The translations under genes and the position numbers were made by a program. A stretch of DNA of 6,211 nt, from assembly GCA_002409995.1 (NCBI GenBank), contig DHOR01000026.1:11186-17396 (forward strand), in the 5' to 3' direction. Shown here one piece after another: positions 1-5,788 of this stretch. Each line of letters opens with the position of its first letter. Within the stretch, counting starts at the first letter, position 1. Source of the DNA: Hungatella sp. UBA5385. GTDB taxonomy: Bacteria > Bacillota > Clostridia > Lachnospirales > Lachnospiraceae. The notes under the pieces are model-generated. The model saw only the letters and a program-made list of their open reading frames with translations, did not search any database and was not told the DNA's origin.

Positions 1-800
1 AGAACTTGAAAATCACCATTTTCCAAATCTGTGCTGATCAAAGGAAGATACCCCTTTCCCTCCATAAAACGATCCACAATCAAACACCAGGTCTTTCCAT
101 CAGGAAGCAGATAACATTCCGGACCTTCCACGCCCTTCATTTCTGCCAGACAGGGGGACGAAATCTCCCTGTAGCTTCCTGTCAGCTCATCACTGGATTC
201 CAATATAATTCTCTTCGTTGTCTCATCTTTGGAAAAACGGTAAAATAACGAATTACTTTTTATAATGGTAGTATCTATCACATGATTCTCCTTCTCCAGA
301 AAAATAAATGGTTCAGAAAAGCTGCGGAAATCTTCTGTATAGGAAGCATAAATCCTCTGTTTGCTTTCAGTTTCATCATTCAGCCGAATCATAGATGCCC
401 AGAATACCAGAAATGCATCTTTATCTTCATCATAAACAGCCTCTGGCGCCCATACACAGCCTGCCCCCGGAACTCCTACCATACATGCCCTCTCCTTGGA
501 CCAGTGGATTAAATCTTCCGATTCCCATACAATCAGACTTTTGCTCCCTTCCATCTGAGCAGCCTGCCAGCCCTTTCCGGCTTCAATACGCAAATCCGTC
601 GCGATCAAATAATATTTTCCTTTCTTACTATCTCGAACCAGAAATGGATCCCTGACCCCCATTTCTCCAATTCCCGAGACCAGCACTGGTTTTCCATTAT
701 TTAAATCCTTCCAGTACAAACCATCTCTGCTTAAGGAAAAATATACCTGCTCTCCGTCTTTCTCTTCTCCCGTAAAATGTACAAATAAATATCCTGCCAT
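1..800 (-). CDS. GH43-family glycoside hydrolase (partial, C-terminus outside window)
   Basis: The first 266 codons are present, starting at the ATG at 800-798 and running off the left edge without a stop. A GAGGAG ribosome binding site lies 7 bases before the ATG. The protein starts MAGYLFVHFTGEEKDGEQVY and has no signal peptide, so it should be cytosolic. The visible pattern fits a GH43 five-bladed beta-propeller. RDPFL (Asp51) is the likely general base. VWAPEA (117-121) is the family's WAP motif. VIDTTI (Asp176) is the likely pKa-modulating Asp, and VEGPE (Glu225) the likely general acid. GH43 enzymes are mostly exo-acting arabinofuranosidases, xylosidases or galactanases; the substrate cannot be read from sequence. 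The gene lies 150 bases downstream of lacZ on the same strand but behind a terminator. I found no convincing promoter of its own at 801-887, so it may rely on readthrough. Plus-strand frames across this region are shadows. The family call is from recognition of motifs and is fairly secure; the subfamily is not. Confidence 0.85.
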   Translation of the reverse strand, partial: MAGYLFVHFTGEEKDGEQVYFSLSRDGLYWKDLNNGKPVLVSGIGEMGVRDPFLVRDSKKGKYYLIATDLRIEAGKGWQAAQMEGSKSLIVWESEDLIHWSKERACMVGVPGAGCVWAPEAVYDEDKDAFLVFWASMIRLNDETESKQRIYASYTEDFRSFSEPFIFLEKENHVIDTTIIKSNSLFYRFSKDETTKRIILESSDELTGSYREISSPCLAEMKGVEGPECYLLPDGKTWCLIVDRFMEGKGYLPLISTDLENGDFQV

Positions 801-887
801 ATGAAATCTCCTCTGTGCTCTTGCTCTCTTTTTATTCCGATACTTTTCAAGTAATTAAAAACCCAAACCCATTTCCCCTACTGCCCT

Positions 888-929
888 AAAAAGAGAGCGA
901 AAGCCCTCAAAAAGGGACTTCCGCTCTCT
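888..929 (-). terminator. Rho-independent terminator of lacZ
   Basis: Bases 892-906 pair with 915-929 around a U-rich 8-base loop. Read as minus-strand RNA this gives an unbroken 15-bp stem with two G-U pairs, followed by five U residues (892-888). Read as plus-strand RNA the same two positions become A-C mismatches and no U tract follows, so the hairpin is oriented for lacZ. It begins about 20 bases past the lacZ stop codon. Confidence 0.88.
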
Positions 930-950
930 ATCTCATCCTGCACTCTAAAA

Positions 951-3900
951 TCAACTCTTTTCAGGAATCAACGTAAACGCAAAGGTAAACTCTTCTTCAT
1001 TCAGCTTATACTCAGGTCTCAGCTGCGGACCACAGCTGGCTGAACCTATCCCATTCTGGCGGTAATCCAAACACAATACTGTATATCCTGATGGTTTCAG
1101 TTCATAATTATGGACCTTCTCAGTCAGTTCTTCCTGAGTGTAAACAGAAGCATTAAAGGAGAAACCATTTTCCCCTGCTGCTGTCACAGCCGCATCTCTT
1201 CCTGCTATGGTTACATAATCGCAGTCACTGCGGCTTCCGTTTTCCTGAGGTTTTAAATAGTCCTCATGAAGTTCTTTCACATCATTTGTAAAAATATTGT
1301 GGAAGCTGGCACGCCGTTTATCCAGATAATTTTCTACAGGGCCTAAACCGCAATAGGTAACTGTTCCCATTTTCTCCGGAAGGAAGAGACGAAGACCGAA
1401 TCTTGGAAGCTCCGGAAATTCCGGATCCCTTTTTACATCTAACTTTACATCAATTCTTCCGTCAGGGCAAATGGTCCAGCAGGCATCAACGGTTAAAATT
1501 CTCTGAATCACCACAGCACACATAGAAAGGAAGGTGTGAATTACCACATTGCCCTCCTTCACCTGACAGGAAGTCTCATAACCGCGGGAGTAAGCCCGGT
1601 CATAATGGGCAGACATCCAGGTGTGCTTTAAGTTTCTGTCATTGTCCGTAGGCGCTCTCCAGATATTATATTCCATCGGGCGTTCCAGCAGATTTCTGTT
1701 TTTAAAGTTCATAGAGGTAAAACATCCGGTCAGCTTATTGTACTGATAGCAGAAGTTATTATTCTCAAGGAATATATATCTGTCATCTTCTTTTACTGTA
1801 ATGCTGTCACCAGCAGGTTCCATTTGCATCAGCTGTACAACTGTCTGATTTCTGCTGTCTGTATTTGTAAGGGAAATCTCGTCAAATCCTAGTAAATGCC
1901 CCTGTTCCAGAAGTTCAGTGGAGGATTTCAAATGATACATCACCTTTAAAAAGCATTTTCCAGAAGCAGGAATTTCTGCAGGAATTATAACAGAGCCCTG
2001 GCTGTGTGGTTTTATTGAGATTGTTAAATCATCTGCAAATGTACCGGTAGCAGTTACCACCCCATCGTAAACCATTTCCCAGGAAATAGTTAAATAATCC
2101 TCTAAATTAACAAAATCCATATAATTATGAAGAATCAGCTCTTTAGTTTTCTGATCAAAGGACACCACTCTGGCAGGACGGTTCACATTCTTAAACTCCA
2201 ACAGTCCCGTGTGAGGAGTGCGATCCGGATATACAAGCCCATCCATACAGAAATTGCCATCATGTGGATATTCCTTGTGGTCACCGCCATAGTAATAAAT
2301 CTTTCTGCCATCTATGGTTCTGCCTTTGTAAATGGCATGATCACACCATTCCCACACAAAAGCGCCGCAAAATCCATCATACTGCTCCATTACCTGAAAA
2401 TAATCTTCAAAGTCACCAGGTCCATTGCCCATAGCATGGCTGTATTCACAGAGAATAAATGGCTGATTGGTCTTCCTGTCAAAATACTCATGAATTTCCT
2501 CCAAAGAGGGATACATACGGCTATATAAATCAATATTAGAAAAATCATAGGTCTTGCTGTCATCACGATAGCGTGCACTTTCAAAATGAGTCAGTCTGGA
2601 AGGATCAAATTCTTTCGTCCAGGCAAGAGCAGCCTCAAAGGTACAGCCATAAGCACATTCATTGCCCATAGACCAACAGATCACACTGGAGCGATTTTTG
2701 TCACGCTCTACCATACGCTGTGTTCTGTCTACGGTTGCTTCTATAAATTCCGGATTATCGGAAATCGGGCGGTTCCAGCGGGCACGCCATGCCTCCGGAG
2801 AACGATCCTTCATATATACATAGGCAGGTCCATGGCTTTCGTTATCCGCTTCATCAATCACATAGAAGCCATACTGATCACACAGCTGATAAAACTGAGG
2901 TGCATTGGGGTAATGGCTGGTACGTATGGAATTCACATTATGCTGCTTCATTAACAGCATATCCTTTTTCATCTGATCAAGACTGATAACAAAACCTGTC
3001 ACCGGGTCACTGTCATGACGATTTACACCACGGAATTTCACATTGGTGCCATTGATCTGCACAACACCGTCTGCAATCTGAATCTCACGAATCCCCAGGC
3101 GCTCTGTGATGATCTCATGCTCTGTTTCAATCACTACTGTATATAAATATGGGTTTTCAGAATTCCATAAAACAGGATTCTCTACCGTTAAATGAAGCTT
3201 CTGATTGTCGCCGGGATTTATCACACACTTTGTCTCTGCCGCCAGAGCACCTGCCTTATCATATACAGATACTTTCACAGGAATATCTGCACCATGGCAA
3301 ACTGCTGTCATGGAAATGTCTGCTTTATTTCCTTCATCAGCAATATTAGTTTTTAAAAAATAATCATATACACATTTTTCAGGACGTTTTAATAAATAAA
3401 CATCGCGGAAAATACCGCTCATCCGAAACTTGTCCTGATCTTCCAGATAACTGCCATCACACCATTTCAAAACAAGAACAGCAAGGGTATTGGTTCCCTC
3501 TTTTAAAAATCCGGTTATATCAAACTCACTGGTGGAATGGGAAACCTGGCTATAGCCTACATAACTGCCATTTAGCCATACATAAAAGCAGGAATCCACC
3601 CCTTCAAAATTTAAATATGCCTTAGGAGCATTCTTATCTGCCTGGTATTCAAAGTTATGTACATAAGAACCACATGGGTTCTCTGCCGGCACATAGGGGG
3701 GATCCAGTGGAAATGGATATCTTGTGTTTGTATACTGATGATGGTCATATCCATGAATCTGCCAGCAGCCAGGAACAGGAATCCTGTCATAGGCGGAAGT
3801 GTCATAGCCATCTTCATAAAATGCTTCCTGCAAATCGTAAATGCTGTCATAATAACGGAACTTCCAATTGCCATTTAACAATGTAAAACGGTCGGAGTTC

Positions 3901-4016
3901 TCCCTGTGCTCCACAAGGTCTTCCATCTTCCTTGAAGCAGGAATATAATAAGCACGATTTGGCATTGTGTTCTCATGAAGCAAATGTAAATCCTCGTAGT
4001 GTTTTGGTACAATCAT
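951..4016 (-). CDS. lacZ: Beta-galactosidase, GH2 family (LacZ)
   Basis: Hydrolyses terminal beta-D-galactosides such as lactose or galacto-oligosaccharides in the cytoplasm. The 1021-residue product is almost the length of E. coli LacZ (1024). Domains in order are the GH2 sugar-binding domain (about 35-212, with DGSYLEDQDKFRMSGIFRDV), the Ig-like domain (about 214-310), the TIM barrel (about 312-610), a linker beta domain (about 620-715) and the small-chain beta-galactosidase domain (about 735-1015, ending with QENGSRSD and GIGSASCGPQL). Catalytic residues are visible: acid/base Glu453 in WSMGNE and nucleophile Glu524 in ILCEYSHAMGN. The magnesium-site pair Glu393 and His395 lies in NESHG, and GVNRHD is at 330-335. 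There is no signal peptide. The ATG is preceded by AAGGAGG with a 9-base gap. The gene is transcribed divergently from an AraC-family regulator that probably controls it. The physiological substrate could be plant galactan fragments as well as lactose. The reading frame is intact. Confidence 0.97.
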   Translation of the reverse strand: MIVPKHYEDLHLLHENTMPNRAYYIPASRKMEDLVEHRENSDRFTLLNGNWKFRYYDSIYDLQEAFYEDGYDTSAYDRIPVPGCWQIHGYDHHQYTNTRYPFPLDPPYVPAENPCGSYVHNFEYQADKNAPKAYLNFEGVDSCFYVWLNGSYVGYSQVSHSTSEFDITGFLKEGTNTLAVLVLKWCDGSYLEDQDKFRMSGIFRDVYLLKRPEKCVYDYFLKTNIADEGNKADISMTAVCHGADIPVKVSVYDKAGALAAETKCVINPGDNQKLHLTVENPVLWNSENPYLYTVVIETEHEIITERLGIREIQIADGVVQINGTNVKFRGVNRHDSDPVTGFVISLDQMKKDMLLMKQHNVNSIRTSHYPNAPQFYQLCDQYGFYVIDEADNESHGPAYVYMKDRSPEAWRARWNRPISDNPEFIEATVDRTQRMVERDKNRSSVICWSMGNECAYGCTFEAALAWTKEFDPSRLTHFESARYRDDSKTYDFSNIDLYSRMYPSLEEIHEYFDRKTNQPFILCEYSHAMGNGPGDFEDYFQVMEQYDGFCGAFVWEWCDHAIYKGRTIDGRKIYYYGGDHKEYPHDGNFCMDGLVYPDRTPHTGLLEFKNVNRPARVVSFDQKTKELILHNYMDFVNLEDYLTISWEMVYDGVVTATGTFADDLTISIKPHSQGSVIIPAEIPASGKCFLKVMYHLKSSTELLEQGHLLGFDEISLTNTDSRNQTVVQLMQMEPAGDSITVKEDDRYIFLENNNFCYQYNKLTGCFTSMNFKNRNLLERPMEYNIWRAPTDNDRNLKHTWMSAHYDRAYSRGYETSCQVKEGNVVIHTFLSMCAVVIQRILTVDACWTICPDGRIDVKLDVKRDPEFPELPRFGLRLFLPEKMGTVTYCGLGPVENYLDKRRASFHNIFTNDVKELHEDYLKPQENGSRSDCDYVTIAGRDAAVTAAGENGFSFNASVYTQEELTEKVHNYELKPSGYTVLCLDYRQNGIGSASCGPQLRPEYKLNEEEFTFAFTLIPEKS

Positions 4017-4025
4017 GATCTGATT

Positions 4026-4032
4026 CCTCCTT
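4026..4032 (-). promoter_or_regulatory. Ribosome binding site of lacZ
   Basis: AAGGAGG on the minus strand, nine bases before the lacZ ATG at 4016. It supports that start and serves as a local reference for SD-to-start spacing. Confidence 0.85.
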
Positions 4033-4048
4033 ATTCATTCTACCTTCT

Positions 4049-4077
4049 ATTATAAAAGAGGTTCTGTTAAAAGCCAT
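4049..4077 (-). promoter_or_regulatory. Probable lacZ promoter
   Basis: A perfect TATAAT lies at 4054-4049 on the minus strand. The hexamer 17 bases upstream (4077-4072, ATGGCT) is a poor -35. The transcript would start near 4042, giving a leader of about 25 bases that includes the ribosome binding site. A strong -10 with a weak -35 is typical of a promoter that needs an activator, which fits the adjacent divergent AraC-family gene. Confidence 0.65.
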
Positions 4078-4086
4078 ATCCTCTAT

Positions 4087-4115
4087 TAGACAAAACATGC
4101 ACAAAATGATACAAT
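4087..4115 (+). promoter_or_regulatory. Probable promoter of the AraC-family gene
   Basis: TAGACA (4087-4092, five of six matches to TTGACA), a 17-base spacer and TACAAT (4110-4115, five of six matches to TATAAT). The predicted transcript start is near 4122. This lies downstream of the ATGs at 4097 and 4106, so neither can be the translation start if this promoter is the one used. Confidence 0.6.
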
Positions 4116-4116
4116 A
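4090..4116. promoter_or_regulatory. Candidate AraC-family operator (phased direct repeats)
   Basis: ACAAAA occurs at 4090-4095 and again at 4101-4106, with a weaker copy ACAATA at 4111-4116, so the spacing is 11 and then 10 bases, about one helical turn. AraC-family proteins bind direct repeats on one DNA face through two helix-turn-helix motifs. The block would lie at about -48 to -74 relative to the lacZ start, a usual activator position. It also overlaps the regulator's own -35/-10 region, which would allow autorepression. This is inferred from position and phasing only. Confidence 0.35.
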
Positions 4117-4130
4117 TAGAAAATCTTCTG

Positions 4131-4137
4131 AAAGGAG
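4131..4137 (+). promoter_or_regulatory. Ribosome binding site that questions the AraC-family start
   Basis: AAAGGAG is the only good SD in the 5' region of this gene. It is ten bases before the in-frame ATC at 4148, the same spacing as AAAGGAG to ATG in the gene at 5789, and only one base before the GTG at 4139. See the note on the start of this gene. Confidence 0.6.
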
Positions 4138-4147
4138 TGTGTTCGCT

Positions 4148-4996
4148 ATCTATACAAATACAGCCTATATGAATCTCAGTGATAATGAGCTGGAGAATTA
4201 TGAAATTCCACTCCGGGTGAACTGCTGTGGAGTTTACCGTCTGATATCCCTTCCTTCTATGTCCACTTATCGGGCATCCGGACGGTCTGACTACCAGATT
4301 CTCTATGTTGCTTCCGGCAAAGCTGTGTTCACTCTTGAGTCCGGAGAAATAAAAGTTCCTGCAGGCAGTATGGTGCTTTATACTCCCCACCAAACACAGA
4401 AGTATATCTATTATCTGGAGGACAAGCCGGAAGTTTACTGGGTTCATTTTACAGGAAATGAAGTGAAGGAATTGTTGCAACGTGCAGGATTTATAGACAT
4501 TTCTGTTCTGTATACAGGAATATCTTCCAGATATCAGGAGCTATTTTCCAATATGATACGGGAGATTCAGCTGCCAAGACCCTGTTCTGAGGAACTGTCA
4601 GCCCTGTACTTAAAGGAGCTTTTTTACTTAATACAGAGGCAGATTGCAGAAGGCAGCCAGAATAAGCGTTCCATTCACAGGGAAATGGAAAAGGCAGTCA
4701 GCTATTTTCACGAGAACTTTACCAGGAGTATTCAGATCGAAACATATGCTGAAGAACACCATATGAGTACCTGCTGGTTTATCAGAAGTTTTAAACAATA
4801 TGTGGGAATGCCGCCTGGACAATATCTTACTTCCATTCGGATCAGCAAAGCAAAAGAGCTTTTGGAAAGTACCGGTTATAGTGTCAGTGAGATTGGGAGT
4901 ATTGTTGGGTATGAGAATCCGCTGTATTTCAGCAGAATTTTCAAGAAGCAGACTGGGAGTTCGCCTACTGAATATCAGAAAGGGTTGAAAGGGTGA
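4148..4996 (+). CDS. AraC/XylS-family transcriptional regulator
   Basis: A sugar-responsive DNA-binding regulator, probably of the divergent lacZ. Numbered from codon 4148 (282 residues), the N-terminal part holds an AraC-type cupin ligand pocket (about 46-103, from GRSDYQILYVASGKAVF to PEVYWVHFTG). The C-terminal part (about 178-278) holds the paired helix-turn-helix domain, with IETYAEEHHMSTCWFIRSFK for the first and the family signature GYENPLYFSRIFKKQTG for the second. The frame is open from an ATG at 4097, which would give 299 residues. That ATG lacks an SD and lies inside the predicted promoter. The SD at 4131-4137 points to the ATC codon at 4148; the alternatives are GTG 4139 (SD too close) and ATG 4169 (SD too far). 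The family call is very secure and the start is not. The ligand is unknown; a galactoside or its breakdown product is the natural guess. Confidence 0.93.
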   Translation: MYTNTAYMNLSDNELENYEIPLRVNCCGVYRLISLPSMSTYRASGRSDYQILYVASGKAVFTLESGEIKVPAGSMVLYTPHQTQKYIYYLEDKPEVYWVHFTGNEVKELLQRAGFIDISVLYTGISSRYQELFSNMIREIQLPRPCSEELSALYLKELFYLIQRQIAEGSQNKRSIHREMEKAVSYFHENFTRSIQIETYAEEHHMSTCWFIRSFKQYVGMPPGQYLTSIRISKAKELLESTGYSVSEIGSIVGYENPLYFSRIFKKQTGSSPTEYQKGLKG

Positions 4997-5034
4997 ATTG
5001 GCCTGGTGCTGGATAATACATATACAAAAGTCAA

Positions 5035-5093
5035 TCCTGTCAGTCAAGGGAGCGGGCAGCATTTTACCGATTTGACTGGCTGGAATTTTCCTT
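5035..5093 (+). terminator. Likely terminator of the AraC-family gene (between convergent genes)
   Basis: Bases 5035-5047 pair with 5072-5084. In plus-strand RNA this gives 12 pairs, one of them G-U, plus one U-U mismatch. The stem is followed by a T-rich stretch (ATTTTCCTT). The loop is long, 24 bases. In minus-strand RNA there are two mismatches, so it acts better for the plus-strand regulator, although it could also stop transcription of the convergent small gene at 5113-5316. Confidence 0.5.
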
Positions 5094-5112
5094 AAAGTAA
5101 GAATTTAATTCA

Positions 5113-5316
5113 TTATTTATTATCATTACTTCCCTGTTTACCCTTTACAGCATGTGAAATATGTTTAATAATTTCATAAACAGCGATCCCAATTGGTGCC
5201 CCTATAATCATAGTTGGAAATGATAATTCCTCTAATGTACCTGTTATTAAGCTGAATAATTTTACAATTAACAACAAACATAAATATTTTATATAAAAAA
5301 TCACATACTTTTTCAT
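5113..5316 (-). CDS. Small two-helix membrane protein, unknown function
   Basis: A 67-residue product that I do not recognise. Residues about 4-24 (YVIFYIKYLCLLLIVKLFSL) and about 33-52 (FPTMIIGAPIGIAVYEIIKH) are hydrophobic enough to span the membrane. Between them is a short acidic loop (GTLEEL), and the tail is basic and polar (KGKQGSNDNK), probably cytoplasmic. The start is supported by GGGAGG ten bases upstream. The gene is AT-rich, converges on the AraC-family gene and shares the intervening hairpin. Its ATG overlaps the stop codon of a 26-codon frame immediately upstream (ATGA), which suggests translational coupling if that frame is used. A perfect TATAAT at 5372-5367 on the minus strand could also drive this gene alone, but its -35 is poor. 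Size and layout resemble small phage, toxin or stress membrane proteins, but nothing in the sequence decides between these. Confidence 0.6.
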   Translation of the reverse strand: MKKYVIFYIKYLCLLLIVKLFSLITGTLEELSFPTMIIGAPIGIAVYEIIKHISHAVKGKQGSNDNK

Positions 5317-5393
5317 GACTTGCTATCCTCCCTAATATATTCCGGCTGTTGCCACTTGATTTTATCATTATATTGTTTTAATATAGTGTTCAT
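5313..5393 (-). CDS. Candidate 26-residue reading frame coupled to the small membrane protein
   Basis: ATG at 5393-5391 and a TGA at 5315-5313 that overlaps the next gene's ATG as ATGA. AGGAAAG lies nine bases before the ATG. The peptide begins MNTILKQYNDKIKWQQ, then PEYIREDSKS. It is polar and mixed-charge with no membrane segment, unlike typical noncoding translation in this AT-rich area. It could be a real leader or partner peptide of the membrane protein, the 3' end of a decayed gene, or chance. The in-frame region upstream of the ATG is closed by a TAA eight codons before it. An internal TATAAT (5372-5367) would bypass it if that is the main promoter. Confidence 0.3.
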   Translation of the reverse strand: MNTILKQYNDKIKWQQPEYIREDSKS

Positions 5394-5440
5394 AGAATCA
5401 TTCTTTCCTACAAATGTTTATAGGGAATCTATTTCCCGAT

Positions 5441-5521
5441 GGAGTGGTCGTTAGAGGTGGTATATATGCATTATAACACGTACATCTACCAACAGAAAGA
5501 TTATTTTACCCTAACCACTCC
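5441..5521. repeat. Imperfect inverted repeat, about 81 bp end to end
   Basis: GGAGTGGT (5441-5448) pairs with ACCACTCC (5514-5521). Pairing continues through TAG and GGT to 5508, with a three-base and a one-base bulge on the left arm. No T tract follows on either strand, so it is not a standard terminator. It could be the ends of a very short nonautonomous element, a structured leader, or an operator pair. Confidence 0.4.
5470..5478 (-). promoter_or_regulatory. Possible extended -10 promoter for the small membrane-protein operon
   Basis: On the minus strand the sequence reads TGTTATAAT, a perfect TATAAT with the TGn extension. I see no good -35, which extended -10 promoters can tolerate. 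A start near 5463 would give a leader of about 70 bases to the 26-codon frame and about 147 bases to the 67-residue gene. Confidence 0.4.
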
Positions 5522-5664
5522 CTCACATCTTATAAGCCTTATTCACAATACTTCCCCTTAAAATCTGACTACATCAATGATCAATTCAAAGTCCATATCA
5601 TCGTAAATCATACTTAGCATATCGTTTCCAGTAGGTTTAATTACCACTAAGAAAATCAGGTTTT

Positions 5665-5709
5665 ACACCCCAAATACCTTGATATTTAACACCCCAAAGT
5701 ACCTTGATA
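5665..5709 (+). repeat. Two tandem 20/21-bp direct repeats upstream of the coiled-coil gene
   Basis: ACACCCCAAATACCTTGATA (5665-5684) is followed by the same sequence with one inserted G (5689-5709). The copies start 24 bases apart, and the flanking bases are also similar (TTT before the first, TTA before the second). The block ends 6 bases before the -35 of the downstream promoter, which is where activator or repressor sites lie. Two protein-binding sites are the simplest reading. An iteron-like or element-end origin is possible but unsupported. Confidence 0.7.
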
Positions 5710-5715
5710 ATTGAA

Positions 5716-5744
5716 TAGACTTTACACTAACGCTGTGTTACAAT
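5716..5744 (+). promoter_or_regulatory. Promoter of the coiled-coil repeat gene
   Basis: TAGACT (5716-5721), a 17-base spacer and TACAAT (5739-5744), with a TG extension at 5736-5737. The layout is nearly the same as the AraC-family promoter (TAGACA, 17, TACAAT). The transcript would start near 5751, about 38 bases before the ATG. Confidence 0.65.
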
Positions 5745-5771
5745 ACTTAGACAACGACACACTTTTCTTTT

Positions 5772-5778
5772 AAAGGAG
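5772..5778 (+). promoter_or_regulatory. Ribosome binding site of the coiled-coil gene
   Basis: AAAGGAG, ten bases before the ATG at 5789. It fixes that start. Confidence 0.8.
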
Positions 5779-5788
5779 CGTGACACTT

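Larger units (their letters stand above)
5394..5788. other. AT-rich intergenic region without a convincing gene
   Basis: Roughly 395 bases between two divergent genes. It holds an imperfect inverted repeat (5441-5521), an extended -10 facing the small membrane gene (5478-5470), a short open stretch that may be a gene remnant (5662-5558, minus), two tandem direct repeats (5665-5709), and the promoter and ribosome binding site of the coiled-coil gene. No tRNA, riboswitch or transposase could be recognised. Confidence 0.6.

Noticed and set aside
6..655. Three plus-strand open frames of 76-86 codons
   Set aside because: They lie opposite the GH43 gene, whose minus-strand reading carries clear family motifs.
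2127..3886. Several plus- and minus-strand frames of 62-133 codons inside lacZ
   Set aside because: All are out-of-frame shadows of an intact GH2 enzyme.
4017..4147. Catabolite-repression (cre) site near lacZ
   Set aside because: No adequate match to the cre consensus was seen on either strand.
4067..5062. Minus-strand frames of 137 and 144 codons over the AraC-family gene, and a 62-codon plus frame at 4800
   Set aside because: No SD or recognisable protein; the AraC-family frame accounts for this DNA.
5174..5368. 64-codon minus-strand frame overlapping the small membrane protein
   Set aside because: It has no good SD and its translation lacks the membrane segments and the supported start of the overlapping 67-residue frame.
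5423..5437. Small hairpin GGGAA/TTCCC
   Set aside because: Five-base stem with no T tract on either strand; expected by chance.
5665..5709. CRISPR or iteron array
   Set aside because: Only two copies with a 4-base gap; too few and too close for CRISPR, and no replication gene is nearby.
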